From the NCBI RefSeq assembly GCF_029263665.1, contig NZ_JAJUFQ010000029.1, forward strand, positions 1-53,982: 53,982 nt of DNA, written 5' to 3'. The translations under genes were made by a program, and so were the position numbers. The stretch is from Halomonas sp. Its GTDB lineage: Bacteria; Pseudomonadota; Gammaproteobacteria; Pseudomonadales; Halomonadaceae. Positions 15,607-23,968 of the stretch are shown here, in pieces. The stretch's first letter is position 1. Every line of letters begins with the position of its first letter. The notes under the pieces are model-generated. The model did not search any database. It was given only the letters and a program-made list of their open reading frames with translations, and had not been told where the DNA came from.

Positions 15607-17022
15607 ATGAAGCCTCTGACTCGCAGTCTTTCCATGTGGACGGCACTTGCTGTCGGGCTGGTTTTTGCCCAGAACAGCATGGCTAGGGAACTTCCGGATT
15701 TTACTCAATTAGTGGAAGATGCAGCCCCTGGAGTAGTCAATATTTCAACAACACGAACAGCAGAGAGTTACCGCACACCTTTTGGTAATTTTGGCGGCCA
15801 GGACATGCCTGAAATTTTCCGCCATTTCTTTGGCGACCGTTTTCCTGTTCCCCCGGGAGGAGGGCATACCGAAGAGCTCCAGTCTCTGGGGTCGGGCTTC
15901 GTCATTGACGAGGATGGCTACATCATGACCAATGCCCATGTGGTTGATGGAGCTGACGAGATCACCGTGCGCTTGAATGATCGCCGTGACCTGAAGGCTG
16001 AGCTGGTCGGAGAAGACAAGAAGACGGATGTGGCCGTGCTCAAGGTCAATGCTCACGATCTTCCCACGTTGAAACTGGGGGATTCCGAAGATCTCAAGGT
16101 GGGGGAGTGGGTGGCAGCCATTGGTTCTCCATTTGGCTTTGACCACTCGGTGACGGCAGGGATTATTTCTGCCATCAATCGGACGCTGCCTCGTGATGCT
16201 TATGTGCCTTTCATTCAGACTGATGTGGCTATCAACCCAGGCAACTCGGGTGGCCCATTGTTCAATCTCGATGGCGAAGTCGTCGGTATCAACTCCCAGA
16301 TCTTTACCCGTAGCGGTGGCTTCATGGGGCTATCCTTTGCTATCCCTATCAACGTAGCAATGGACGTGGCCAATCAACTGCGTACCGAGGGGCATGTAAC
16401 GCGTGGTTGGCTGGGTGTCATGATTCAGCCGGTGTCTCGTGATCTGGCTGAATCCTTTGGCATGGACAAGCCTGAAGGTGCATTGATTGCTGATCTGGAT
16501 CCAGAAGGTCCGGCAGCCAAGGACGGACTGAAGGCAGGCGATATCGTGCTGTCAGTGAATGGTGAAGCTGTTGATCGTTCCAGTTCGTTGCCGCGCCTGA
16601 TTGGTCAGGTCAAGCCGGACCAGGACGTCGAGCTCAAGGTGATGCGTGATGGCAAGACACTGACCCAGACGGTCACTGTGGGTGATTGGCCCGATGAGCT
16701 GAGCGGTAACAGCAGTGGGCATGGTGGCCAGACCTCTCCTGCTCGCCTGGGGGTGGCGGTGCAATCCCTGAGCGATGACGAGCTGGAGCGTTATGGCGTA
16801 GATGCTGGTGTTCTGGTTGCTGATGTGGATCCTCGCGGTGTTGCCGCCGAGTCCGGTATTCGTCCGGGGGACATCATTGTCAGCGTTGATCAGCAGGCCG
16901 TCGAAAGTGGCCGCCAGTTGAGCGACATCGTATCCAAGCTGCCCAGCGACCGTGCTGTGCCAGTACGCATCTATCGCGATGGCAGTTCCTTGTTCGTTGC
17001 CTTGAGGTTAGGCGACGAATAA
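15607..17022 (+). CDS. mucD: Periplasmic serine endoprotease MucD/DegQ (DegP family)
   Basis: 471 residues, exported by an N-terminal signal peptide ending near NSMA-RELP. The trypsin-like domain carries the catalytic triad: His in MTNAHVV, Asp in KKTDVAVLKV, Ser in NPGNSGGPLF. Two PDZ domains follow (about 265-360 and 375-465), with the GWLGVMIQPVS and PEGALIADLDPEGPAAK-type motifs. MucD degrades misfolded periplasmic proteins and dampens the sigma-E response. A weak sigma-70-like promoter (TTGATA, 17-nt spacer, TAGTTA, 15521-15549) could give separate expression. RBS AGGAG at 15596-15600. Confidence 0.95.
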   Translation: MKPLTRSLSMWTALAVGLVFAQNSMARELPDFTQLVEDAAPGVVNISTTRTAESYRTPFGNFGGQDMPEIFRHFFGDRFPVPPGGGHTEELQSLGSGFVIDEDGYIMTNAHVVDGADEITVRLNDRRDLKAELVGEDKKTDVAVLKVNAHDLPTLKLGDSEDLKVGEWVAAIGSPFGFDHSVTAGIISAINRTLPRDAYVPFIQTDVAINPGNSGGPLFNLDGEVVGINSQIFTRSGGFMGLSFAIPINVAMDVANQLRTEGHVTRGWLGVMIQPVSRDLAESFGMDKPEGALIADLDPEGPAAKDGLKAGDIVLSVNGEAVDRSSSLPRLIGQVKPDQDVELKVMRDGKTLTQTVTVGDWPDELSGNSSGHGGQTSPARLGVAVQSLSDDELERYGVDAGVLVADVDPRGVAAESGIRPGDIIVSVDQQAVESGRQLSDIVSKLPSDRAVPVRIYRDGSSLFVALRLGDE

Positions 17023-17052
17023 GTCTTTCCGCCATTTATCCTCAGTGCTCTG

Positions 17053-17097
17053 CAGCGCCCGAGACCATCTCTCTGTGGTTCGGGCGCTGTTGTTTGT
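17053..17097 (+). terminator. Terminator of the algU-mucABD operon
   Basis: CAGCGCCCGA (17053-17062) pairs with TCGGGCGCTG (17080-17089) across a 17-nt loop and is followed by TTGTTTGT. It sits 30 bases after mucD. Confidence 0.7.
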
Positions 17098-17131
17098 AGT
17101 GGTTCAGTGCTCTCATGTCGCCCGGGGTGCG

Positions 17132-17160
17132 TTGACAAGGGGATGCCGGTACAATATGGC
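17132..17160 (+). promoter_or_regulatory. Possible sigma-70 promoter for lepA
   Basis: A perfect TTGACA (17132-17137) is followed after 17 nt by TATGGC (17155-17160); an alternative TACAAT overlaps at 17150-17155 but is too close. It lies about 90 bp before the lepA start and just past the preceding terminator. Confidence 0.45.
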
Positions 17161-17249
17161 CAACTTTCTCTGCGCGTCGCCGAAATCTCGCTTTCTCAAT
17201 CCGCGAACCCTTCGCCGTCCGGCGCGTTCATATGACGGAAACATAGTGC

Positions 17250-19067
17250 ATGTCACAAGCTGATAACCGCAAGGTAATCAACAATATACGCAACTTCTCC
17301 ATTATCGCGCATATCGATCATGGCAAGTCGACGCTATCTGACCGATTGATTCAGAACTGTGGTGGCCTGAGCGAGCGTGAACTCAAGGAGCAGGTCCTGG
17401 ACTCCATGGATCTTGAGCGCGAACGTGGCATTACCATCAAGGCGCAGTCGGTGACGCTGGATTACCAGGCTGCTGATGGTGAAACCTACCAGTTGAATTT
17501 CATTGATACCCCCGGGCATGTGGACTTTTCCTACGAAGTCTCGCGTTCCTTGTATGCCTGTGAGGGGGCGTTGCTGGTGGTGGATGCCGCTCAAGGTGTC
17601 GAGGCGCAGTCCGTGGCCAACTGCTATACCGCCATTGAGCAGGGCCTTGAAGTGTTGCCGGTGCTCAACAAGATGGACCTGCCGCAGGCGGATCCGGAAA
17701 AGGTCAGCCACGAGATCGAGGAAATCATCGGTCTCGATGCCACTGATGCCTGCCAGGTTTCGGCCAAGAGTGGTTTGGGTATCAATGAGCTACTTGAGCG
17801 CCTGGTGCGTGACATTCCACCTCCCAGAGGAGACAAGGAAGCACCGTTGCAGGCACTGATCATCGACTCATGGTTTGATAATTACCTGGGTGTGGTATCT
17901 CTGGTGCGGGTGTTCGATGGCACACTGAAAAAAGGCGACAAGATTCGCATTCTGTCCACCGGGCGTGACTGGCAGGCCAATGAAATTGGCATCTTCACCC
18001 CTCTGCGCAAGGAAACCAATATCCTGCGTGCTGGTGAGGTTGGCTTTGTGGTCGCGGGTATCAAGGATATCCATGGTGCGCCAGTGGGCGATACGATCAC
18101 GCATGCCAAGACGCCGGAAGTGAAGCGCCTGCCGGGTTTCCAGAAGGTCAAACCGCAGGTCTATGCAGGCATGTTCCCGGTCAGTGCCGATGATTACGAA
18201 GACTTTCGTGATGCACTGGCCAAGCTGGCGCTCAATGATGCCTCTCTGGATTATGAGCCGGAAAACTCCGATGCCCTTGGCTTTGGTTTCCGTGTCGGCT
18301 TCCTCGGAACCTTGCACATGGAAATCGTGCAGGAGCGTCTGGAGCGCGAGTACGATCTCGACCTGCTGACCACTGCACCCACGGTGGTCTACGAGCTGGC
18401 CATGAAGAATGGTGAAGTGCGCTATGTTTCCAACCCATCCAAACTGCCAGACATGGCTGATGTGGAGGAAATGCGTGAACCCATCGTTCGTGCCAGCATT
18501 CTGGTACCTCAGGAATTCGTCGGCAATGTGATTGCCGAATGCGAAAACCGCCGCGGAACGCAGAAGGACATGCAGTTCCTCGGGAGTCAGATCCAGCTGA
18601 CTTATGAACTGCCGATGAGTGAAGTGGTGATGGACTTCTTTGATCGTCTCAAGTCCATCTCCAAGGGGTATGCTTCCCTGGATTACAACTTCGAGCGCTT
18701 CGAGGCCGCCAAGCTCGTGCGTCTTGATGTGCTCATCAATGGCGATCGGGTCGATGCTCTGGCTGTCATCATTCATCGCGACCATGCTCACTCCCGTGGC
18801 CGGGTGCTGGTGGAGAAGATGAAGGAGTTGATTCCACGCCAGATGTTCGACGTGGCAATTCAAGCCGCTATCGGTGGGCAAGTCGTGGCCCGCTCCACCG
18901 TCAAAGCGCTGCGCAAGAACGTGACTGCCAAGTGTTACGGTGGTGACGTGACCCGCAAGAAAAAACTGCTGGAGAAGCAGAAGGCGGGTAAGAAACGTAT
19001 GAAGCAGGTCGGCCGGGTGGAAATCCCCCAGGATGCCTTCCTTGCTGTGCTCAAGGTGAATGACTAG
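17250..19067 (+). CDS. lepA: Elongation factor 4 (LepA) GTPase
   Basis: 605 residues. Ribosome-associated translational GTPase that acts in initiation or back-translocation, depending on the model. G1 IIAHIDHGKSTL, G2 region within ERERGITIKAQSV, G3 DTPGHVDFSYEVSRSL, G4 NKMDLP. The LepA-specific C-terminal domain (GGQVVARSTVKALRKNVTAKCYGGD, then a lysine-rich KQKAGKKRMKQVGRVEIPQ) is intact. Length equals the family norm (about 600). lepB starts 11 bases later, the classical lepA-lepB operon. Confidence 0.97.
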   Translation: MSQADNRKVINNIRNFSIIAHIDHGKSTLSDRLIQNCGGLSERELKEQVLDSMDLERERGITIKAQSVTLDYQAADGETYQLNFIDTPGHVDFSYEVSRSLYACEGALLVVDAAQGVEAQSVANCYTAIEQGLEVLPVLNKMDLPQADPEKVSHEIEEIIGLDATDACQVSAKSGLGINELLERLVRDIPPPRGDKEAPLQALIIDSWFDNYLGVVSLVRVFDGTLKKGDKIRILSTGRDWQANEIGIFTPLRKETNILRAGEVGFVVAGIKDIHGAPVGDTITHAKTPEVKRLPGFQKVKPQVYAGMFPVSADDYEDFRDALAKLALNDASLDYEPENSDALGFGFRVGFLGTLHMEIVQERLEREYDLDLLTTAPTVVYELAMKNGEVRYVSNPSKLPDMADVEEMREPIVRASILVPQEFVGNVIAECENRRGTQKDMQFLGSQIQLTYELPMSEVVMDFFDRLKSISKGYASLDYNFERFEAAKLVRLDVLINGDRVDALAVIIHRDHAHSRGRVLVEKMKELIPRQMFDVAIQAAIGGQVVARSTVKALRKNVTAKCYGGDVTRKKKLLEKQKAGKKRMKQVGRVEIPQDAFLAVLKVND

Positions 19068-19078
19068 GAAGGACGTAT

Positions 19079-19864
19079 ATGGATTTTTCCCTGATGTTGG
19101 TGATCGCGGTGGCGGTCACGGGCCTGGTCTGGCTGGTGGGTGTTGTATGGTGGCGGCCACGTAATGCCGCGGTGACAGCCGCTGCTGATGGCGATGGTGT
19201 TTCTGCTGCGAGGCCGCGTAAGGACCCCTGGCCGATCGACTATGCGCGTTCCTTCTTTCCGGTGTTGCTGGTGGTACTGGTGGTGCGTAGCTTCATTGTC
19301 GAGCCGTTTCAGATTCCTTCTGAGTCAATGCGCCCAACCCTGGAAGTAGGGGACTTCATCCTGGTCAACAAGTTTTCTTACGGTCTGCGCTTGCCGGTAG
19401 TCAACACCAAGATACTCGACCTTGGGGAACCTGAACGTGGTGATGTCGTGGTGTTCCGTTATCCGCAGGATCCATCCGTCGACTACATCAAGCGTATCGT
19501 GGCGGTTCCTGGTGATCATGTCAGTTATCTCGGCAAACAGCTCTACGTCAATGGCGAGCCGGTGCACAAGACTCAGGTAGATGCCTCTCCTGAGGCTGCG
19601 CCTGGAAATGTCCTGTTGCGCGAGCAACTGGGAGAACACGATCATCAGATCTACAATACTCGTGGAGCCTTCAGTCCACAGGTGCGTGATGTTGTCGTGC
19701 CCGAAGGCAGCTATTTTGCCATGGGGGATAACCGAGACAACTCCAAGGACAGTCGCTATTGGGGCTTCGTTCCGGAGGAAAATGTCGTGGGCAAGGCCTT
19801 CGCTGTATGGATGCATTGGGAAGGCTTTATTCCGAGTTTCTCCAGCGTGCGCCTGATTCGTTGA
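19079..19864 (+). CDS. lepB: Signal peptidase I
   Basis: 261 residues. Removes signal peptides from proteins exported by Sec or Tat. Two N-terminal membrane segments (about 4-24 and 60-78) place the catalytic domain in the periplasm. The serine nucleophile is in IPSESMRPTL and the lysine general base in DYIKRIVAVPGD; box E is MGDNRDNSKDSRYWG. The start lies 11 bases after lepA, with GGAAGGA upstream. Confidence 0.96.
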   Translation: MDFSLMLVIAVAVTGLVWLVGVVWWRPRNAAVTAAADGDGVSAARPRKDPWPIDYARSFFPVLLVVLVVRSFIVEPFQIPSESMRPTLEVGDFILVNKFSYGLRLPVVNTKILDLGEPERGDVVVFRYPQDPSVDYIKRIVAVPGDHVSYLGKQLYVNGEPVHKTQVDASPEAAPGNVLLREQLGEHDHQIYNTRGAFSPQVRDVVVPEGSYFAMGDNRDNSKDSRYWGFVPEENVVGKAFAVWMHWEGFIPSFSSVRLIR

Positions 19865-19934
19865 GGTGCATCGCGATGAAGCCGGGCCTAAAGGCCGCTG
19901 GCCTCAATTTCAACAATGAATTAGCAGGAGCGTC

Positions 19935-20624
19935 GTGAGCAATCCCCTGACCGCTTTTAGCCACCGTATCGGCCATGAGTTCAAGGATTCTGGACTCCTG
20001 GAGTTGGCAATGACCCATCGTAGCTACGGTGGCCGTAACAATGAACGTCTGGAGTTTCTCGGTGACTCGATTGTGAACTTTGTCATCGCAGAGGCTCTGT
20101 TCCAACGTTTTCCCGAAGCGCGTGAAGGCCAGCTTTCCCGCTTGCGTGCTCGCTTGGTCAAAGGGCAGACCCTGGCCGAGCTGGCGCGAGAGATGAGAGT
20201 CGGTGAATGCCTGCGGCTTGGCTCTGGTGAAATGAAGAGCGGGGGCCATCGCCGTGAGTCCATCCTGGCGGATGCTGTTGAAGCGGTGATCGGGGCCATT
20301 TATCTCGATGCCGGTATGGATGTGGCTCGGACCCGTGTACTGGCGTGGTTTGCCGAGCGCCTCGCCAACATCAATCTCAAGGAATCCCAGAAGGACCCCA
20401 AGACACGCCTTCAGGAATTCCTGCAATCGCGTCAAGCGCCTCTCCCGCGTTATGAAGTTACCTCGGTGGAGGGAGAGGCACATGCCCAGACCTTCACTGT
20501 GGAATGTCACGTAGAGGTGCTCGACAAGCATACTGTTGGTAGCGGCTCCAGCCGCCGCCATGCAGAACAGCAGGCAGCCGAGCGTGCCCTGGCCCTGCTC
20601 GACCCCAAGGGAGTCAGTGCATGA
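19935..20624 (+). CDS. rnc: Ribonuclease III
   Basis: 229-residue endonuclease specific for double-stranded RNA, processing rRNA precursors and regulating mRNAs. The catalytic signature NERLEFLGDSIVNFVI and the second acidic motif ADAVEAVIGAIYLDAG are present; the C-terminal double-stranded-RNA-binding domain (DPKTRLQEFLQSR ... GSGSSRRHAEQQAAERAL) is complete. Starts with GTG at 19935, supported by AGGAG at 19925-19929. Its stop overlaps the era ATG by 4 bp. Confidence 0.96.
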   Translation: MSNPLTAFSHRIGHEFKDSGLLELAMTHRSYGGRNNERLEFLGDSIVNFVIAEALFQRFPEAREGQLSRLRARLVKGQTLAELAREMRVGECLRLGSGEMKSGGHRRESILADAVEAVIGAIYLDAGMDVARTRVLAWFAERLANINLKESQKDPKTRLQEFLQSRQAPLPRYEVTSVEGEAHAQTFTVECHVEVLDKHTVGSGSSRRHAEQQAAERALALLDPKGVSA

Positions 20625-21520
20625 CCCAGACCTGTGGCTTCGTTGCCATCGTTGGTCGCCCCAATGTCGGCAAGTCAACGCTGATGAACCGTATTCTGGG
20701 GCAGAAAATTTCAATTACTTCACGTCGGCCCCAAACGACACGACATCAGGTCATGGGGATCAAGACGGAAGATGATGCCCAGTTTGTCTACGTGGACACT
20801 CCGGGTATCCATATTCTGGCCAAGGACCGCAACAAGGCGATCAACCGCTTCATGAATCAGGCGGCCGTACAGGCCTTGCGTGATGTGGACTGCGTGGTGT
20901 TCATCATCGACCGTACCCGTTGGTCAGATGAAGACCAAGTGGTTCTGCAGCGTCTTGAGCATGTGGAAGCCCCCGTGATCCTGGCGGTGAACAAGGTGGA
21001 TCGCCTGCAGGACAAGGCCAGCTTGCTGCCCTGGTTGCAAGAGGTCGGGGCGCGTCGTGAATTTGCTGCCGTGGTGCCGATTTCCGCCAAGCACGGCACC
21101 AATGTCCCCGAGCTGGAAGCTGAAATCGCCAAATACCTTCCGGAAAGTATTCATTACTTCCCCGAGGACCAGATCACCGACAAGAGTCAGCGCTTTCTTG
21201 CCGCTGAGATGGTGCGCGAGAAAGTCATGCGTCAGCTTGGCGATGAGCTGCCGTACCAGATGACCGTGGAAGTTGAGGAGTTCCGTGATACGCCCAAGGT
21301 CGTGCATATCAGTGCTCTGATTCTGGTCGAGCGTCAGGGGCAGAAGAAGATCCTCATCGGTGAGAATGGCGAGCGCATCAAGAGTATCGGTCGAGAGGCG
21401 CGCATCGATATGGAGCGTTCTCTGGACAAGAAGGTCATGCTCAATCTGTGGGTCAAGGTCAAGCGTGGCTGGTCCGACGACGAGCGGGCGCTGAAGAGCC
21501 TGGGTTACGATCTTGATTAA
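20621..21520 (+). CDS. era: GTPase Era
   Basis: 299 residues. Essential GTPase that binds the 3' end of 16S rRNA and helps mature the small ribosomal subunit. G1 GRPNVGKSTL, G2 region RRPQTTRHQVMG, G3 DTPGIH, G4 NKVD, G5 ISAKHG; the C-terminal KH domain contains ILIGENGERIKSIGREARIDME. It overlaps rnc by 4 bp, the usual rnc-era-recO order. Confidence 0.97.
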   Translation: MTQTCGFVAIVGRPNVGKSTLMNRILGQKISITSRRPQTTRHQVMGIKTEDDAQFVYVDTPGIHILAKDRNKAINRFMNQAAVQALRDVDCVVFIIDRTRWSDEDQVVLQRLEHVEAPVILAVNKVDRLQDKASLLPWLQEVGARREFAAVVPISAKHGTNVPELEAEIAKYLPESIHYFPEDQITDKSQRFLAAEMVREKVMRQLGDELPYQMTVEVEEFRDTPKVVHISALILVERQGQKKILIGENGERIKSIGREARIDMERSLDKKVMLNLWVKVKRGWSDDERALKSLGYDLD

Positions 21521-21533
21521 GCCGTTAAGGAAA

Positions 21534-21550
21534 CACTGATCTCATCAGTG
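21534..21550 (+). terminator. Small hairpin after era
   Basis: CACTGAT (21534-21540) and ATCAGTG (21544-21550) form a perfect 7-bp stem with a CTC loop, 14 bases beyond era and 6 bases before a long imperfect palindrome. It may be a weak terminator or the outer part of the adjoining repeat element. Confidence 0.4.
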
Positions 21551-21555
21551 CGAGG

Positions 21556-21687
21556 CTGCTGACAAAGGTCACGAGCGATGGTCAGGCAAGACAAAATCCG
21601 CCGAGAAAGCGCAGTTTACAAGGTGTAAATGAGCATTTTGAGGTGGATGTTAACGCCGCATGGCCGAGCACATTAGTTTGTCAGCAG
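21556..21687. repeat. 132-bp imperfect palindrome (MITE-like repeat) between era and recO
   Basis: Terminal arms CTGCTGACAAA (21556-21566) and TTTGTCAGCAG (21677-21687) are exact inverted repeats, and the centre is TTTACA-AGG-TGTAAA (21615-21629). The two halves line up symmetrically within one base about position 21622, with further partial matches (AATCCGCC / CATCCACC). The element could fold into one long hairpin in RNA. Size and inverted-repeat ends suggest a non-autonomous mobile or REP-like element; I recall similar strings in Halomonas genomes but cannot confirm that here. No target-site duplication is obvious. Confidence 0.75.
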
Positions 21688-21731
21688 TCTCTGTTTTTTT
21701 CTCCTCCCGCCAACTGACAGCGCCACCTCTC

Positions 21732-22427
21732 ATGCAGCCACAGCCGGCCTATCTGCTGCACAAGCGACCCTATCGGGAAACCAGTGCCCTGGTGGACATC
21801 CTGACCTTGAACCATGGGCGTATACGGGCCGTGGCTCGAGGTATTCAGCGTCCAGGCAGCCGTTCACGCAGCCAGATGCAACCATTTGCTCCCTTGCATG
21901 TGACATGGCAAGGGGAACGTGAACTGAAGCGCTTGCGCCTGATCGAGTCCCGAGGCGCTGCGGCCATGCTGGTCGGAGAAGGGCTGCTGTGTGGCTTGTA
22001 TGCCAACGAACTGTTGACTCGCCTGCTGCCCACGGAGCTGCCGGTGGCCGATGTGTTTGCTTTTTATACGGCTGCGCTGGCCGAGCTTACGGTGCCGGCT
22101 TCTCGGGCTTCGGCCCTGCGTCGTCTGGAAGTAGCGTTACTGGATGCACTGGATGCTGCCCCGCGCTTTACGACCATGACAGGAGCCACGCTGGATCCTC
22201 AGGCACGTTACCGCTATGACCCTCATAGCCGCGCCTTCACGCCTGCGGCAGATGGCGTGGACGGGCGAACCCTACGCTTGCTGGCCCATTGTGACTGGGG
22301 GGAGCCTGGCCTGGCGCGAGCCGCCAAGATCATCACCCGTGCAGCACTCGCACCATTGCTGGGCGATCGGCCATTGCGCTCCAGGGCCTTGATGCAGAGC
22401 CTGGTTGAGCGTCGACGACAGCCTTGA
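21732..22427 (+). CDS. recO: DNA repair protein RecO
   Basis: 231 residues. RecO loads RecA onto SSB-coated single-stranded DNA in the RecFOR pathway. The N-terminal OB-fold begins PAYLLHKRPYRETSALVDILT with HGRIRAVARGIQ, and the helical domain follows (LLCGLYANELLTRLLP). The zinc-finger cysteines of some RecO proteins are absent, as in E. coli. ATG 21732 is chosen because it gives the family N-terminus; an in-frame ATG at 21660 would start inside the long palindrome and add 24 unusual residues. The stop codon lies inside the first unit of a tandem repeat array. Confidence 0.9.
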   Translation: MQPQPAYLLHKRPYRETSALVDILTLNHGRIRAVARGIQRPGSRSRSQMQPFAPLHVTWQGERELKRLRLIESRGAAAMLVGEGLLCGLYANELLTRLLPTELPVADVFAFYTAALAELTVPASRASALRRLEVALLDALDAAPRFTTMTGATLDPQARYRYDPHSRAFTPAADGVDGRTLRLLAHCDWGEPGLARAAKIITRAALAPLLGDRPLRSRALMQSLVERRRQP

Positions 22428-22556
22428 GCGGTTTTTTGGAAACAGCCTTGAGCGGGTATTGGAAGCAGCCCTGAGCGGTTTTTTGGAAACAGCCTTGAGC
22501 GGGTATTGGAAGCAACCCTGAGCGGTTTTTGGGAACAGCCCTGAGCGGTTTGAGAA
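22419..22556. repeat. Six-unit tandem array over the recO stop, two alternating unit types
   Basis: Units start at 22419, 22443, 22466, 22490, 22513 and 22536, with lengths 24, 23, 24, 23, 23 and 21. All share CAGCCYTGAGCGG. Units 1 and 3 continue as TTTTTTGGAAA, units 2 and 4 as GTATTGGAAG, so the array seems to have grown by duplication of a 47-bp pair. Units 5 and 6 are diverged. The recO TGA (22425-22427) is in unit 1 and recurs in the same relative place in each later unit. Confidence 0.9.
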
Positions 22557-22681
22557 CAGCCTGGGTCGAGGTTAAGCACGGCCCAGACCAGTGTTATGAT
22601 AAACCTCTTTTCTTCAGGCATCTGTGCCCAATGGCAATATGCTTGGCATGAGTGCTCATTATCCCCAGATGGAGATTGACG

Positions 22682-23479
22682 ATGCATCCTCCTCGAATGC
22701 TGCTTGGCGTTAATATCGACCATATCGCCACCTTGCGTCAGGCCCGTGGTACCCGCTATCCGGATCCCGTTCAGGCAGCATTGCTGGCCGAGGAAGCTGG
22801 CGCTGATGGCATTACCGTGCACCTGCGTGAAGATCGCCGGCATATTCAAGAACGTGATGTGCGTATTCTGGCCGAGGTCTTGAATACACGCATGAATCTG
22901 GAAATGGCCGTCACGGAGGAAATGCTCCGCCTTGCTGAGGAAGTGCGCCCGGCACATGTGTGCCTGGTACCAGAGAAGCGAGAGGAACTGACCACCGAGG
23001 GCGGTCTCGATGTGGCGGGGAATTTCGACGCGGTGAGTGCAGCATGCAAGCGTCTGGCTGAGGCGGGGAGTGAGGTTTCCCTGTTTATCGATCCTGATCC
23101 GGAACAGATCGAGGCTGCGCTGCGTGCCGGGGCTCCTGCCATCGAACTGCACACGGGTGCCTTTGCCGATGCTGAATCAAAGGAACTGGCAGCCAAAGAG
23201 TACCAACGCCTGATCGCTGCTGCGGAAATGGCAGTGGAGCTGGGAATCATTGTCAATGCTGGGCATGGTCTGCACTATCACAATGTGGAAGCCATTGCGG
23301 CCATTCCTGGGTTGAATGAGTTGAATATCGGCCATGCCATCATCGCTCGTGCCTTGTTTGTTGGCCTCAAGGAAGCCGTGTCCGAGATGAAGCGACTGAT
23401 GATCGCGGGTTACGAGGCTGGCTTAGTCGCTGCCATCGACGAGTTCGAGCACGCCCATGATCATGATCACCATGACTGA
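22682..23479 (+). CDS. pdxJ: Pyridoxine 5'-phosphate synthase
   Basis: 265 residues. Joins 3-amino-2-oxopropyl phosphate and 1-deoxyxylulose 5-phosphate to make pyridoxine 5'-phosphate, the last ring-forming step of vitamin B6 synthesis. TIM-barrel protein beginning LLGVNIDHIATLRQARGT; ADGITVHLREDRRHI, NLEMAVTEEML and VNAGHGLHYHNV are family signatures. ATG 22682 is supported by GGAG at 22671-22674; the upstream ATG 22652 lacks one. The tail is His/Asp-rich (HAHDHDHHD), perhaps metal-binding by chance. acpS follows at once, the common pdxJ-acpS pair. Confidence 0.95.
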   Translation: MHPPRMLLGVNIDHIATLRQARGTRYPDPVQAALLAEEAGADGITVHLREDRRHIQERDVRILAEVLNTRMNLEMAVTEEMLRLAEEVRPAHVCLVPEKREELTTEGGLDVAGNFDAVSAACKRLAEAGSEVSLFIDPDPEQIEAALRAGAPAIELHTGAFADAESKELAAKEYQRLIAAAEMAVELGIIVNAGHGLHYHNVEAIAAIPGLNELNIGHAIIARALFVGLKEAVSEMKRLMIAGYEAGLVAAIDEFEHAHDHDHHD

Positions 23480-23503
23480 GTGTCTACCAAGGGGAGTTGG
23501 CGC

Positions 23504-23917
23504 GTGATTCTGGGCATTGGAACCGATATCGCCCGGGTCGAGCGTTTTGAAGCGGCAATGCGTCGCCATGGCGATCGTTTTGCCGCTCGAGTGCTGGGTC
23601 CGCGTGAAGCGCAGCGCTTTGCTCAGCATGTGACTCCGGCAGCGTTTCTGGCCAAGCGGTTTGCGGCCAAGGAGGCATTCGTCAAGGCGCTAGGTACTGG
23701 CCTGCGTGAAGGAATGCGCTGGACTGACATCCAGGTCGTCAATGATGCCCTGGGGCGACCTTCCCTGACGCTGAATGGCGAAGCCGCGCGTTTGGCGGAA
23801 AGCCTTGGAGTGACGCGGATGCACTTGAGCCTCAGCGATGAGCATGATGTGGCCGTGGCATTTGTGGTTCTGGAAGGTGACTTTTATCGTGAGCATTCCG
23901 CAGGAAATGCCGTCTAG
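23504..23917 (+). CDS. acpS: Holo-[acyl-carrier-protein] synthase
   Basis: 137 residues. Transfers 4'-phosphopantetheine from CoA to acyl carrier protein. Motifs ILGIGTDIARVERFE with the Mg-binding aspartate, FLAKRFAAKEAFVKALGTG, and LSLSDEHDVAVAFV are those of AcpS. The GTG at 23504 gives the family N-terminus and has GGGGAG about 8 nt before it; an earlier in-frame GTG at 23480 would add eight residues. Confidence 0.94.
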   Translation: MILGIGTDIARVERFEAAMRRHGDRFAARVLGPREAQRFAQHVTPAAFLAKRFAAKEAFVKALGTGLREGMRWTDIQVVNDALGRPSLTLNGEAARLAESLGVTRMHLSLSDEHDVAVAFVVLEGDFYREHSAGNAV

Positions 23918-23933
23918 GTAAATGCTGCCAGAC

Positions 23934-23956
23934 CCGCTGGATGGATATTCCAGCGG
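23934..23956. terminator. Hairpin between convergent acpS and gacS
   Basis: CCGCTGGA (23934-23941) pairs with TCCAGCGG (23949-23956) across 7 nt, midway between two genes that end toward each other. No T-run on either side, so its role as a terminator is uncertain. Confidence 0.4.
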
Positions 23957-23968
23957 CGAACATGGCCT

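Noticed and set aside
17868..18881. 337-codon minus-strand frame within lepA
   Set aside because: Antisense to a complete, conserved lepA; no ribosome-binding site or known motif.
21660..21731. Longer recO starting at ATG 21660
   Set aside because: The start lies inside the right arm of the long palindrome and adds residues not typical of RecO.
22419..22556. CRISPR-like array after recO
   Set aside because: Units are contiguous, with no spacers of unique sequence, and no cas genes are present.
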